Below are positions 20,962 to 29,055 of a stretch of 64,000 bases of DNA, piece after piece. The stretch lies in NCBI GenBank assembly GCA_048394785.1, contig DBFJGL010000111.1:1-64000 (forward strand), in the 5' to 3' direction. The notes beneath the pieces are model-generated. The model ran no database searches, was not told the origin of the DNA, and saw only the letters and a list, made by a program, of their open reading frames with translations. How positions within the stretch are numbered: the first letter of the stretch is position 1; each line of letters starts with the position of its first letter. The DNA is from DBFJGL01 sp048394785 (lineage in GTDB: Bacteria; Bacillota; Clostridia; Christensenellales; CAG-917). Both the position numbers and the translations under genes were made by a program.

Positions 20962-22080
20962 TTATTTCAGGTTTTCGGAGTTCAGACATTCGAGCTCGGG
21001 GAGCACAAATCTTCCGTCCTTTCTGACAAGCGCGTCGTCGAACCATATCTCGCCGCCGCCGTATTCGGGAGTTTGCACAAGCACCAAATCCCAATGCACC
21101 GCGCTCTTATTGCCGTTGTACGCGTCGTCGTAGCACGCGCCCGGCGTAAAGTGTATCGAACCCGAAATTTTTTCGTCGAACAATATGTCGCCTATCGCCT
21201 TGGTGACGTACGGGTTTACGCCTATCGCAAATTCGCCCACGTATCTCGCTCCCTCGTCGGTGTCGAAAACGGCTGTCGCTTTTTCGGTATTATTGGCGGA
21301 TATATCGACAATTTTTCCGTTCTCAAAGCGCAGACTCACGTTCTCGAAACGGAAACCGTTTTCAATGGACGCCACGTTATAGCTTATCTTTCCGTTTACG
21401 CTGTCGCGCACGGGAGCGGTGTAAATCTCTCCGTCGGGTATATTGCAATGTCCCGAACATTTTACGGCGGGCATACCCTTAATCGAGAACGTAAGGTCGG
21501 TATCTTTTGCGACAATTCTCACCTTATCCGTTCTCTCCATAAGATTTTTCAAAGGCTCCATCGCCTCGTCCATTTTGCGGTAATCGAGGCAGCATACGTT
21601 AAAATAATAGTCTTCAAACGCCTCCGTGCTCATTCCCGCAAGCTGACTCATTCCCTCCGTAGGGTATCTCAGAATAACCCAACGCGTCTTTTTTACTCTT
21701 ATATTGTGATGAACTTTTATGGCGTAAAGACGGTCGTAATCCTGCATATTCTTTTCGGGAACGTCGCTTAACTCATATGAGTTGTTTCCGCCGCGTATGC
21801 CGATATAGCAATCCATCTTATCCATAAACGCCGCGTCGCGCTCCGCCCATATGTCGAGCAGTTCGGGAGTCGCGCCCTTCAACAGCTCGCGGTGAATGCG
21901 GTTATCCTTTATGTGTACAAACGGAAGTCCGCCGGCTTCGTAAATTTCGCGCACCAAAAGCGCGACAAGCTGATAATCGCAGCCCGAAGCGTCAATCCAT
22001 ACTTTATCGCCCTTTCCGACCGACACCGAATATCTGACCAAATTTCTTGCCAACACCTGTTGTCTGTTATCCTGTATCAT
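20962..22080 (-). CDS. M29-family aminopeptidase
   Basis: A 372-residue metallopeptidase of the AmpS/PepS/aminopeptidase T family, which removes N-terminal residues from peptides in the cytoplasm. The C-terminal half carries the expected metal-site segments: GEFAIGVNP (Glu), GSIHFTPGACY (His, with the catalytic Tyr nearby) and SAVHWDLVL (the His-x-Asp pair). The N-terminal domain is typical. ATG at 22080 lies 7 bases from GGAGG; the longer frame would include the TATAAT promoter box, so it was rejected. Monocistronic and divergent from fba. Confidence 0.9.
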   Translation of the reverse strand: MIQDNRQQVLARNLVRYSVSVGKGDKVWIDASGCDYQLVALLVREIYEAGGLPFVHIKDNRIHRELLKGATPELLDIWAERDAAFMDKMDCYIGIRGGNNSYELSDVPEKNMQDYDRLYAIKVHHNIRVKKTRWVILRYPTEGMSQLAGMSTEAFEDYYFNVCCLDYRKMDEAMEPLKNLMERTDKVRIVAKDTDLTFSIKGMPAVKCSGHCNIPDGEIYTAPVRDSVNGKISYNVASIENGFRFENVSLRFENGKIVDISANNTEKATAVFDTDEGARYVGEFAIGVNPYVTKAIGDILFDEKISGSIHFTPGACYDDAYNGNKSAVHWDLVLVQTPEYGGGEIWFDDALVRKDGRFVLPELECLNSENLK

Positions 22081-22096
22081 AAATGCCTCCGCTGTT

Positions 22097-22124
22097 ATTA
22101 TACCCACGCACGCTCAAAATGCAA
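22097..22124 (-). promoter_or_regulatory. Promoter of the M29 aminopeptidase
   Basis: On the minus strand TTGCAT (22124-22119), a 16-base spacer and TATAAT (22102-22097). The implied leader is only about 10 bases and is almost entirely the ribosome binding site. Confidence 0.72.
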
Positions 22125-22135
22125 CACGCAAACGC

Positions 22136-22164
22136 TTGAATTTTTTTTATTTAGGTTATATAAT
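22136..22164 (+). promoter_or_regulatory. Promoter of fba
   Basis: TTGAAT (22136-22141), a 17-base T-rich spacer and TATAAT (22159-22164), 31 bases before the ATG. It sits back to back with the aminopeptidase promoter, with 11 bases between the two -35 boxes. Confidence 0.8.
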
Positions 22165-22195
22165 GTTCACAACAAAACTAATTTGGAGGAACATT

Positions 22196-23125
22196 ATGCC
22201 ACTGGTTACCACAACCGAAATGTTCAAAAAGGCTTACGACGGCGGTTACGCCATCGGAGCGTTCAACGTAAACAATATGGAGATTATCCAAGGCATCGTC
22301 GAAGCGGCGACCGAGGAAAAGGCTCCTCTCATTCTGCAAGTTTCCGCAGGCGCGAGAAAATACGCAAACACCGTCTATCTTCGCAAAATGGTCGAAGCGG
22401 CGGTTGAAGTCAGCGGTCTTCCCATTGCGCTTCACCTTGACCACGGCGACAGCTTCGCCCTCTGCAAGGACTGCATCGAAAACGGCTTTACCTCCGTTAT
22501 GATTGACGCAAGCGCGCATCCTTTCCAGGAAAACATCAACATCACCAAACAGGTTGTCGAATACGCGCACGACCACGGCGTTGTGGTTGAAGCCGAACTC
22601 GGCAAACTCGCAGGTATAGAAGACGACGTCAAGGTATCCGAAAAAGACGCCAGCTACACCGACCCCGACCAGGTTCAGGAATTCGTGGAAAAGACGGGCG
22701 TCGACTCCCTCGCAATCGCAATCGGCACCTCTCACGGCGCATTCAAGTTCAAGGGCGAACCCAAACTCCGCTTTGACATTCTCGAAGAAGTCGGCAAAAG
22801 ACTGCCCTACTTCCCCATCGTTCTGCACGGCGCGTCCAGCGTTCCTCAGGAACTCGTTAAAATCGTCAATCAGTACGGCGGCAGTATGCCCGGCGCACAG
22901 GGCGTACCCGAAGAAATGCTCCGCAAGGCGGCTGAAATGGCTGTCTGCAAAATCAATATCGACAGCGACCTGCGCTTGGCGGTTACAGGTGCAATCAGAG
23001 AACACTTCTCCCTGAATCCCTCTCACTTTGACCCCCGTCAATACCTCGGACCCGCGAGAGAAGCTGTCAAACAAGTCGTCAAGCACAAGCTTATCGACGT
23101 TCTCGGCTGCAACGGAAAAGCGTAA
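22196..23125 (+). CDS. fba: Fructose-bisphosphate aldolase, class II
   Basis: A 309-residue zinc aldolase cleaving fructose 1,6-bisphosphate in glycolysis. Asp82 and the zinc ligand His83 lie in ALHLDHGDS, Glu134 in VEAELG, His180 in GTSHGAF and His211 in VLHGASSVP; NIDSDLR near the C-terminus binds the substrate phosphate. The ATG at 22196 has GGAGG 6 bases upstream; a longer frame overlaps the promoter. Single-gene transcription unit with promoter and terminator. A tagatose-bisphosphate aldolase is a possible alternative within the family, but the isolated, strongly expressed setting favors the glycolytic role. Confidence 0.95.
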   Translation: MPLVTTTEMFKKAYDGGYAIGAFNVNNMEIIQGIVEAATEEKAPLILQVSAGARKYANTVYLRKMVEAAVEVSGLPIALHLDHGDSFALCKDCIENGFTSVMIDASAHPFQENINITKQVVEYAHDHGVVVEAELGKLAGIEDDVKVSEKDASYTDPDQVQEFVEKTGVDSLAIAIGTSHGAFKFKGEPKLRFDILEEVGKRLPYFPIVLHGASSVPQELVKIVNQYGGSMPGAQGVPEEMLRKAAEMAVCKINIDSDLRLAVTGAIREHFSLNPSHFDPRQYLGPAREAVKQVVKHKLIDVLGCNGKA

Positions 23126-23153
23126 ACTGAACTTAAATAACAAACTCAACTTA

Positions 23154-23182
23154 AAACAGCCTGTGATTTCACAGGCTGTTTG
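23154..23182 (+). terminator. Terminator of fba
   Basis: AAACAGCCTGTGA/TCACAGGCTGTTT, a perfect stem with a very small loop, followed by GCATTTCTT; about 30 bases past the stop codon. Confidence 0.85.
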
Positions 23183-23369
23183 CATTTCTTATAAGCCGTA
23201 CCGGCAAGATAATCTCGTCGCTTTCCGACTCTATCTTTTAATTTCTATCGAAAATATCCAAACTTTTATTTTGCAGTCGACGCTCCCGTTGCGTTCTGAC
23301 AGAAAAACTCACTTGCAAAATATACGGTATTTTGCCGAAGTCGCTCCGATTATATTCGCACTTTCTTAT

Positions 23370-24206
23370 TTATATTTCGTCCTTATCGTTAATCGCCCTG
23401 TTATTGCGAGCTCCGTCTCTGCCGATAATTATGTGCACGTCGCCGTTATCGTCTATATATTCCTTTTTTATAAGGGTTTCTCCCATTTCGTCGGCTTCCT
23501 TTTTCATCATTTCAAGCTCGTATTTATTGCGGTCGCCGTACTTTTCCAACGCTTCTTTTATCTTCTTTTCCTTACGCTTGGAACGTCCGAAAAACAGCAT
23601 AACCGCTATTGCGACGGCAAGCACCACAAAACCGTAAAGGAAAATATCCACGTAATTTTCGGGTATTACCACGGAAAGTCCCGTGAGTATCGCGCCTGCG
23701 ACTATATTTCCCAAAAATACGGCAAGCGCGGCTTTCCACACCTTAAAATCGAGAAAACCGCCGAGCGCGGAACCCGTCCAAGCTCCCGTAAGCGGCAGAG
23801 GTATAGCCACAAACGTAAATAATCCTATAAATTTTTTCGCGTCGGGAGAAAGTTTTTGCTTTTTCTTGCCTCTCTCTCCGACGTTCGCTTCCTCCAACTC
23901 CTCCAATTTGGCGGCCTCGGCTCTGTCCGCAAGGTTTTCTTCGAGTTTGTTTCCGAGCTTTCTGAACCACTTTGTCTGCTTCATCTTGCGAAGCATCGGT
24001 CTGATTAAAAGAATGATAGGCAAAATCATAACGGTCGAGCCTGCAATGCAACAGAACATTCCGGCTATCGCGTTTATGTCCGTCATTCCCGTCATAATGA
24101 CAATCGCCCCTCTCAACTCTATGATGGGGATAATTGAAATCAGGAACAGCGTCAGATAGTCGTTGTGCGTGATGGAACTGAAAAACTCAACTATACTTTG
24201 CGTCAT
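23370..24206 (-). CDS. Small multidrug export protein family (PF06695-like) membrane protein
   Basis: A 278-residue membrane protein. The signature pairs IIPIIELRGAI near the N-terminus and FVAIPLPLTGAWTGS in the middle match the small multidrug export family, which has two re-entrant-like repeats and is distantly related to DedA proteins. About five hydrophobic segments are separated by a long charged loop (about 80-125) and the last 70 residues are a charged cytoplasmic tail. True substrates are unproven despite the family name. The chosen ATG (24206) follows GAGG; the upstream codons include the -10 box TATACT. Divergent from ttcA with interleaved promoters. Confidence 0.82.
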   Translation of the reverse strand: MTQSIVEFFSSITHNDYLTLFLISIIPIIELRGAIVIMTGMTDINAIAGMFCCIAGSTVMILPIILLIRPMLRKMKQTKWFRKLGNKLEENLADRAEAAKLEELEEANVGERGKKKQKLSPDAKKFIGLFTFVAIPLPLTGAWTGSALGGFLDFKVWKAALAVFLGNIVAGAILTGLSVVIPENYVDIFLYGFVVLAVAIAVMLFFGRSKRKEKKIKEALEKYGDRNKYELEMMKKEADEMGETLIKKEYIDDNGDVHIIIGRDGARNNRAINDKDEI

Positions 24207-24221
24207 TTTAGCCTCACCGCA

Positions 24222-24250
24222 AGTATAGAATAACACTTGCTTTAAGTCAA
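24222..24250 (-). promoter_or_regulatory. Promoter of the export-protein gene
   Basis: On the minus strand TTGACT (24250-24245), a 17-base spacer and TATACT (24227-24222). The leader would be about 9 bases. Confidence 0.78.
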
Positions 24251-24265
24251 GTTTATGTTTATTAT
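24237..24265 (+). promoter_or_regulatory. Promoter of the TtcA-like gene, overlapping its divergent partner
   Basis: TTGCTT (24237-24242), a 17-base spacer and TATTAT (24260-24265). Its -35 box lies inside the spacer of the divergent promoter, so the two polymerases should compete. A second TATAAT occurs at about 24271-24276. Confidence 0.6.
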
Positions 24266-24292
24266 AGGTCTATAATACTTAGGAGATAAAAA

Positions 24293-25033
24293 TTGCAGAA
24301 AATTCTGAGCGCAATGCGGCGCGCCGTGCAGGATTATCGAATGATAAACGATGGCGACAAGGTTTTCGTAGGTCTGTCGGGCGGAAAGGACAGCGTTCTT
24401 TTGACGTGCGCTCTTGCCGATTTCAGACGGTTTTCTCCCAATAAGTTTACGCTTGAAGCAATTCACGTCGATATGGGGCTCAAAGACGTCGACAAGACGG
24501 AAACGGAAGCGATGCAACGCCTATGCGAACAAAAAGACGTCCCCCTCAACATAGTCAAAACGGATATAGCGGAAATCATATTCGACGTCCGTAAGGAAAG
24601 CAATCCCTGCTCTTTATGCGCAAAACTGCGCCGCGGAGCATTGAACTCGGAAATCAACCGCCTCGGAGGAGGAGTGCTCGCCCTTGGACACAATGCCGAC
24701 GACGTAGCGGAAACTATGCTGCTCTCGCTTTTATATGAGGGACGCTTTTCGTGTTTTCAACCCACATCGTATATGAGCAATTCGCAAATTACCCTTATAC
24801 GCCCTTTCATCTATATAGAAGAATACGACATAATTTCCGCAGTAAACAGACTGCAATTGCCCATACTACACAATCCGTGTCCTATGAACCACGTAAGCAA
24901 GCGCGAATATGCGAAAGACCTGATAAAACACATCTGCAAAGACGTTCCGTTTGCAAAACAGCGCATTCTCGGCGCAATTTATAATCCGGAACGCAATAAT
25001 CTTTGGCAAAAACCCGAAAACTCCGAGTTTTAA
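24293..25033 (+). CDS. TtcA-like tRNA thiolation ATPase
   Basis: A 246-residue PP-loop enzyme of the TtcA/TtuA superfamily that transfers sulfur to a tRNA base. SGGKDS is at 29-34. Cys106 and Cys109 (NPCSLCAKLRRG) plus Cys196 (LHNPCPMN) are placed as iron-sulfur cluster ligands. GHNADDVAETML is the conserved nucleotide/tRNA segment. The best start is TTG at 24293, with AGGAG 7 bases upstream; no ATG begins before the conserved domain. It may make 2-thiocytidine at position 32; a TtuA-like target is possible. Together with mnmA and cysK it gives this window two thiolation enzymes. Confidence 0.87.
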   Translation: MQKILSAMRRAVQDYRMINDGDKVFVGLSGGKDSVLLTCALADFRRFSPNKFTLEAIHVDMGLKDVDKTETEAMQRLCEQKDVPLNIVKTDIAEIIFDVRKESNPCSLCAKLRRGALNSEINRLGGGVLALGHNADDVAETMLLSLLYEGRFSCFQPTSYMSNSQITLIRPFIYIEEYDIISAVNRLQLPILHNPCPMNHVSKREYAKDLIKHICKDVPFAKQRILGAIYNPERNNLWQKPENSEF

Positions 25034-25303
25034 TAGACTTTCCGATTTCCCGTTAACTATTTGCATAACTCGCAAACCCAATTGCAACTTAGAGTTGTAT
25101 AAAAATTCTAACAGCAACCATTTGGCAATTCAGAACACATTTCGTATATCAATCGACAATACTGCATAGAAAACAAGGGTTATATTAACACTTATCGTGT
25201 TTTATGCAAGGGCGCGTTATGAACCGCCGCGAATAATACTCGGATATTTACTCCGTGCGCAGCAATCATTTTGAGTATTTTGTTTTATATTAGATGCGGC
25301 GGC
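25034..25303. other. Intergenic region, no gene seen
   Basis: AT-rich DNA between convergent ttcA-like and rplL. I found neither a convincing frame nor an RNA signature. The end of ttcA has no obvious T-tailed hairpin of its own. Confidence 0.6.
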
Positions 25304-25334
25304 AAAACAAAAAGCGGTCGCAAAGACCGCTTTT
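25304..25334 (-). terminator. Terminator of rplJ-rplL
   Basis: AAAAGCGGTC/GACCGCTTTT stem with a 5-base loop followed by TGTTTTG on the minus strand, 24 bases after the rplL stop. Confidence 0.87.
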
Positions 25335-25357
25335 GAGGTTTTGTAATTTCAGAACGA

Positions 25358-25732
25358 TTACTTGAGTTCCGCAGTTGCGCCGACTTCCTTGAACTTTGCA
25401 ACAAGTGCTTCCGCCGCTTCTTTGGGCATAGCTTCTTTGACAGTCTTGGGTGCGCCGTCAACAACGCCCTTTGCCTCGACAAGACCGAGTCCGGTTGCGT
25501 CTTTAACAACTTTGATAACCTGAACCTTGTTGGGACCGACTTCTTTGAGCACTACGTCAAACTCAGTCTTTTCCTCAACGGGTGCCGCCGCTTCCGCCGC
25601 GCCTGCGCCTGCCACCGCTACGGGTGCTGCCGCGCTTACTCCGAACTCCTCTTCCAACGCTTTAACAAACTGGGAAAGCTCGAGAACGGTCATACTTTTG
25701 ATTTCTTCCATAAGTTTTTGAAGGTCTGCCAT
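25358..25732 (-). CDS. rplL: 50S ribosomal protein L7/L12
   Basis: A 124-residue stalk protein present in multiple copies on the 50S subunit, recruiting translation factors. N-terminal dimerization domain (1-35), an Ala/Pro/Gly-rich flexible hinge near 37-55, then the globular domain [35 protein letters not shown]. Length is normal. It is the last gene of the rplJ-rplL unit, with a 97-base gap after rplJ and a strong terminator. Confidence 0.97.
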   Translation of the reverse strand: MADLQKLMEEIKSMTVLELSQFVKALEEEFGVSAAAPVAVAGAGAAEAAAPVEEKTEFDVVLKEVGPNKVQVIKVVKDATGLGLVEAKGVVDGAPKTVKEAMPKEAAEALVAKFKEVGATAELK

Positions 25733-25829
25733 TTTTATATTCTCCGTTAATATTTATTTTTTTGGAGCTTCTGCTCCTTGCGGTTCTGCCGCCGACGGGT
25801 ATAACCCGAAAAATCCGATGTGTGCGCTT

Positions 25830-26333
25830 TTACGCCTGTTGCTCTTTTTGCTCTGCAATCATATTCAAGCAGATAGCAAGCTTGCTGATGGGAGCCTGCA
25901 TACTGCCAAGCATTTTCGCGAGCAGTATTTCTTTGGACGGGATAGCCGCAATTTGCTTTACGCCGGCTTCATCAAGGAATTCGCCTTCGACCATACCGCA
26001 CTTGCAAGTCATCTTATTAAGCTTTTTGATTGTTCCGACAATAACCTTTGCGGGCGCGACTGCGTCGGAGTCGGAGAACGCCACTGCCGTGGGACCGTTC
26101 AGAGCCTCGTCGAACTGAGTGAAACCCAATTCGTTGAACGCACGCTTCACAAGACGGTTTTTAAGGACGGAATAATCGACGCCGTTGGTTCTGAGTTCCT
26201 TACGGAAAGCGGTGTCCTCCGCGACGTTGAGTCCCATATAGTCAATAAGCACGATGGACTTTGCTGCGGAAATCTTAGCCTTTATTTCTTCGACCTGCTG
26301 TTGTTTCAGTTCAAGAATGTCTTTGGATGCCAT
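25830..26333 (-). CDS. rplJ: 50S ribosomal protein L10
   Basis: A 167-residue protein that anchors L7/L12 dimers to 23S rRNA. The N-terminal rRNA-binding domain includes VDYMGLNVAEDTAFRKELR, and the C-terminal helix (MLGSMQAPISKLAICLNMIAEQKEQ) binds the L7/L12 dimers. ATG at 26333 is preceded by GAGGAGG. A long upstream leader probably mediates autogenous control by L10-L12. Confidence 0.96.
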   Translation of the reverse strand: MASKDILELKQQQVEEIKAKISAAKSIVLIDYMGLNVAEDTAFRKELRTNGVDYSVLKNRLVKRAFNELGFTQFDEALNGPTAVAFSDSDAVAPAKVIVGTIKKLNKMTCKCGMVEGEFLDEAGVKQIAAIPSKEILLAKMLGSMQAPISKLAICLNMIAEQKEQQA

Positions 26334-26475
26334 ATTACCTCCTCTTTTATTTGCGTTGCCGCATAAATAAAAATCGCCGTTCCGCAACGAAACGACGAAT
26401 AACAGACGTAATGACTGACTTCGTCCTCGGCAAGCACTTGCGTTTACGGAAATTCCACTTGCTGTCTACGGAACA
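26334..26475 (-). promoter_or_regulatory. Candidate L10 (rplJ) mRNA leader
   Basis: About 140 bases between the promoter and rplJ. It can form several stems, including pairing of CGTTGCGG with CCGCAACG-like segments (around 26355-26390). In Firmicutes an L10-binding leader controls rplJL; position and length fit, but I infer this and have not matched a covariance model. Confidence 0.5.
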
Positions 26476-26481
26476 TACAAA

Positions 26482-26510
26482 TTATATATAATATGCAGTA
26501 TTTAGTCAAG
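26482..26510 (-). promoter_or_regulatory. Promoter of rplJ-rplL
   Basis: On the minus strand TTGACT (26510-26505), a 17-base spacer and TATAAT (26487-26482). It makes rplJL a separate unit from the rplKA genes upstream. Confidence 0.82.
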
Positions 26511-26601
26511 CGTTTTCTCGTGTTTTGCGTAAATTTGCGGCACATTGCAATAAACGCGTCTTTGCCGACGCAAGATGTATTTATCTAACGCTTCTAAAAG
26601 C

Positions 26602-26629
26602 AAAAACGGCGTTCAATGAACGCCGTTTT
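26602..26629 (-). terminator. Terminator after rplA
   Basis: AAAACGGCGTTCA/TGAACGCCGTTTT, a perfect stem with minimal loop, followed on the minus strand by TTGCTTTT. Ends the long ribosomal-protein transcript. Confidence 0.87.
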
Positions 26630-26650
26630 ATGAGTGTTAAGGTTGCGTTA

Positions 26651-27340
26651 TTACGCCATTCTGTACATAACTCTGATGGAGGGACCCATCGTGGAGGTGA
26701 TATACACAGACTTCAAATATACGCCCTTTGCCGCCGCGGGCTTAGCCTTGATGAGGGCTTCCATAAGGGTATTGAAGTTTTCGAGCAGTTTCTCCTCGCC
26801 GAAAGACTTTTTGCCGAAGGGAACGTGAACTATGTTCTGTTTGTCAACTCTGTACTCAACTTTACCTGCTTTGATGTCGTTGATTGCGCGAGTAATGTCC
26901 ATCGTGACGGTGCCGGATTTGGGGTTAGGCATCAAGCCCTTGGGTCCGAGGATTTTACCCATACGACCGACAAGACCCATCATATCGGGAGTGGTGACGA
27001 TTACGTCGTAATCAAACCAATTCTCCTTCTGGATTTTCTCAATCATATCCTCTGCGCCCACGAAATCCGCGCCTGCCGCTCTTGCTTCGTCCGCCTTGTC
27101 GCCCTTGGCGATTGCGAGGACTCTTACGGTTTTACCCGTACCGTTGGGCAGAACGACAACTCCTCTGACCTGTTGGTCCGCGTGACGGGAGTCAACGCCG
27201 AGCTTGACGTGAAGCTCTATTGTTTCGTCGAACTTTGACTTCGCAGTCTGAATTGCGAGAGCCATAGCCTCGTTGCTTTCATAAAGTTTTGCGTTGTCGA
27301 TAAGTTTCTTAGAATCGATATAATTTTTTCCGCGTTTCAT
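26651..27340 (-). CDS. rplA: 50S ribosomal protein L1
   Basis: A 229-residue protein of the mobile L1 stalk, contacting deacylated tRNA in the E site and often repressing its own mRNA. The family core [14 protein letters not shown] is intact, as is [28 protein letters not shown] (residues about 40-67). The start follows AGGAGGG. Last gene of rpmG-secE-nusG-rplK-rplA. Confidence 0.97.
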   Translation of the reverse strand: MKRGKNYIDSKKLIDNAKLYESNEAMALAIQTAKSKFDETIELHVKLGVDSRHADQQVRGVVVLPNGTGKTVRVLAIAKGDKADEARAAGADFVGAEDMIEKIQKENWFDYDVIVTTPDMMGLVGRMGKILGPKGLMPNPKSGTVTMDITRAINDIKAGKVEYRVDKQNIVHVPFGKKSFGEEKLLENFNTLMEALIKAKPAAAKGVYLKSVYITSTMGPSIRVMYRMA

Positions 27341-27349
27341 ACTACCCTC

Positions 27350-27775
27350 CTATTCCTCGACAACAATACCCATACTACGGGCGGTGCCGGCTATCATGCT
27401 CATTGCCGTATCGATGTTTGCGGCGTTGAGGTCGGGCATTTTAAGCTCCGCAATTTCCTTGACCTGTGCCTTGGTTATGGTTGCCACTTTGTCGCGATTG
27501 GGACGAGCGGACGCGCTTTCCAAACCGCAGGCTTTTTTGATAAGCACGGGCGCGGGCGGGGTTTTAAGAATAAAGGTAAAGGAACGGTCCTGATATATCG
27601 TGATGACTACGGGAATGATAAGGCCTGCCTGTTTTGCGGTCTTTTCATTGAATTCCTTTGTGAAACCGGGAATATTGATGCCGTGAGGACCGAGCGAGGA
27701 ACCTACGGGAGGTCCGGGAGTCGCTTTGCCTGCCGGCAGCTGCAATTTGACGATTGCTGTGATTTTCTTAGCCAT
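27350..27775 (-). CDS. rplK: 50S ribosomal protein L11
   Basis: A 141-residue protein of the GTPase-associated center. The N-terminal [15 protein letters not shown] loop (thiostrepton region) and the C-terminal rRNA-binding domain with [28 protein letters not shown] are intact. Nine bases separate it from rplA; starts after AGGAGG. Confidence 0.98.
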   Translation of the reverse strand: MAKKITAIVKLQLPAGKATPGPPVGSSLGPHGINIPGFTKEFNEKTAKQAGLIIPVVITIYQDRSFTFILKTPPAPVLIKKACGLESASARPNRDKVATITKAQVKEIAELKMPDLNAANIDTAMSMIAGTARSMGIVVEE

Positions 27776-27844
27776 AAATCCTCCTGACTAACGTGGTTTT
27801 TGCGAAGGCGGAATTGGATTTGCCTCCTCCCACTTGACGTTATC

Positions 27845-28372
27845 CTACAATTTTTCGACTTGCGAAAAATCCAACTCGACCGGCGTCTGACGTCCGAACA
27901 TAGCCACGATAACTTTGACTTTCTGACGCTCCGCACTTATGGAGTCCACTACGCCGATAAAGTTTTCCAACGCACCGCTGATAACTCTGACGTTATCGCC
28001 GATTTTGATGTCGAAGTCGGCGAGGTCGATGATTTCGAGCCCCATACGTTTGACCTCGTCTTCTCTCAAAGGGAGAGGTCTTCCGGCAGGACCGACAAAA
28101 CCCGTTACGCCGCGGGTGTTGGTCACCATAAACCATATATGGTTGGTGTAAATCATTTTTATGAAAACATAGCTCGGGAACTTCTTGCGCTGAACGACTT
28201 TCTTTTTGCCGTTCTTCTCCACGATGTCGTCCTCGACGGGGACCTTGACCTCGAAGATATAATCCTGCAAGCTGTTGTTTTCAATCATATTGTGGAGGTT
28301 GTTTTCCACCATAGCCTCATAGCCTGAGTAGGTGTGAATAACATACCACTGAGCTTGTTCTTTATTTTCCAT
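27845..28372 (-). CDS. nusG: Transcription termination/antitermination protein NusG
   Basis: A 175-residue regulator bound to RNA polymerase. The NGN domain starts WYVIHTYSGYEAMVENNL and includes FPSYVFIKM; the C-terminal KOW domain holds GDNVRVISGALENFIGVVDSI. Normal length, no inserted domain. It lies 10 bases downstream of secE. Confidence 0.97.
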   Translation of the reverse strand: MENKEQAQWYVIHTYSGYEAMVENNLHNMIENNSLQDYIFEVKVPVEDDIVEKNGKKKVVQRKKFPSYVFIKMIYTNHIWFMVTNTRGVTGFVGPAGRPLPLREDEVKRMGLEIIDLADFDIKIGDNVRVISGALENFIGVVDSISAERQKVKVIVAMFGRQTPVELDFSQVEKL

Positions 28373-28382
28373 ACCGCTCCTA

Positions 28383-28787
28383 CTATTGGCCTATGAAAAC
28401 GAATGCCCACTCACCATTCACGATTAGACTGAGTAATCCTGAAAGGACGTAATCGATGCCGAACAAAACGACGAAGAACGCGACGACCACGACCAGAACG
28501 ACCGCCGTGGATTTAACCACGTTTTTACCTGTCGGCCACGTCACTTTTTTCAACTCCGAGAAAATGCCTTTCAAGCCCTTCCACATTCTCTTGAAAATGT
28601 TGGGTTTATCGGGATTTTTCTTGGGCTTCTTGTTCTTTTTAGGCTCTGCCTTTTTGGAATCAACGGCAACCGCAGCCTTTTCGGGCTTAGCTTCCGCAAC
28701 AACGGCAACTTCCGTTGTTTCATCCTTTTCCGGTAACGCCGCGGCGGTATCAGCCGCACCGTTGTTTTTAGGCATCTTTTTAGCCAT
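28383..28787 (-). CDS. secE: Protein translocase subunit SecE, extended N-terminus
   Basis: A 134-residue inner-membrane protein that clamps SecY. The conserved core is about residues 68-125: ELKKVTWPTGKNVVKSTAVV followed by one transmembrane helix. The first 65 residues are an unusual charged tract of Ala, Glu, Lys and Pro (EPKKNKKPKKNPDKPN near its end); common Firmicutes SecE proteins are only about 60-75 residues. Start follows AGGAGGC. Located between rpmG and nusG as in most bacteria. Confidence 0.93.
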   Translation of the reverse strand: MAKKMPKNNGAADTAAALPEKDETTEVAVVAEAKPEKAAVAVDSKKAEPKKNKKPKKNPDKPNIFKRMWKGLKGIFSELKKVTWPTGKNVVKSTAVVLVVVVAFFVVLFGIDYVLSGLLSLIVNGEWAFVFIGQ

Positions 28788-28802
28788 ATAGCCTCCTACG
28801 CC

Positions 28803-28967
28803 TTACTTGGTTTCTCTGTGCAAGGTGTGTTTTTTGCAGAATTTGCAATACTTTTGAAGCTCCAATCTGTCGGGGTGCTTCTGCTTATTTTTTTTGAGGT
28901 CGTAATTGCGTTGCTTGCACTCGGTGCACGCGAGCGTAATTCTGACTCTCGCTCCTTTCTGAGCCAT
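28803..28967 (-). CDS. rpmG: 50S ribosomal protein L33
   Basis: A 54-residue protein translated from ATG at 28967 to TAA at 28803. It starts [18 protein letters not shown] and has a zinc-binding set of two CxxC motifs (CTEC and CKFC), so it is the zinc-dependent form. GGAGG precedes the start by 9 bases. It follows tuf and precedes secE by 15 bases. Between tuf and rpmG there is no tRNA-Trp, although a 10-bp GC-rich hairpin lies around 29005-29030. Confidence 0.95.
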   Translation of the reverse strand: MAQKGARVRITLACTECKQRNYDLKKNKQKHPDRLELQKYCKFCKKHTLHRETK

Positions 28968-29055
28968 AAAATGTGCCTCCTTATGCCGTTCCGCTCATAG
29001 GCATACCCTGCACGGCGTATCCGCCGCGCAGAGTAACGCTATTTGAAAGAACGAA

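Noticed and set aside
22136..22195. Longer N-terminus for fba starting at 22136
   Set aside because: It coincides with the -35 box and the -10 box; the ATG at 22196 has an ideal binding site.
28968..29055. tRNA-Trp between tuf and rpmG
   Set aside because: Only 88 bases; a hairpin with CTGCGCGGCG is present but no tRNA arms.
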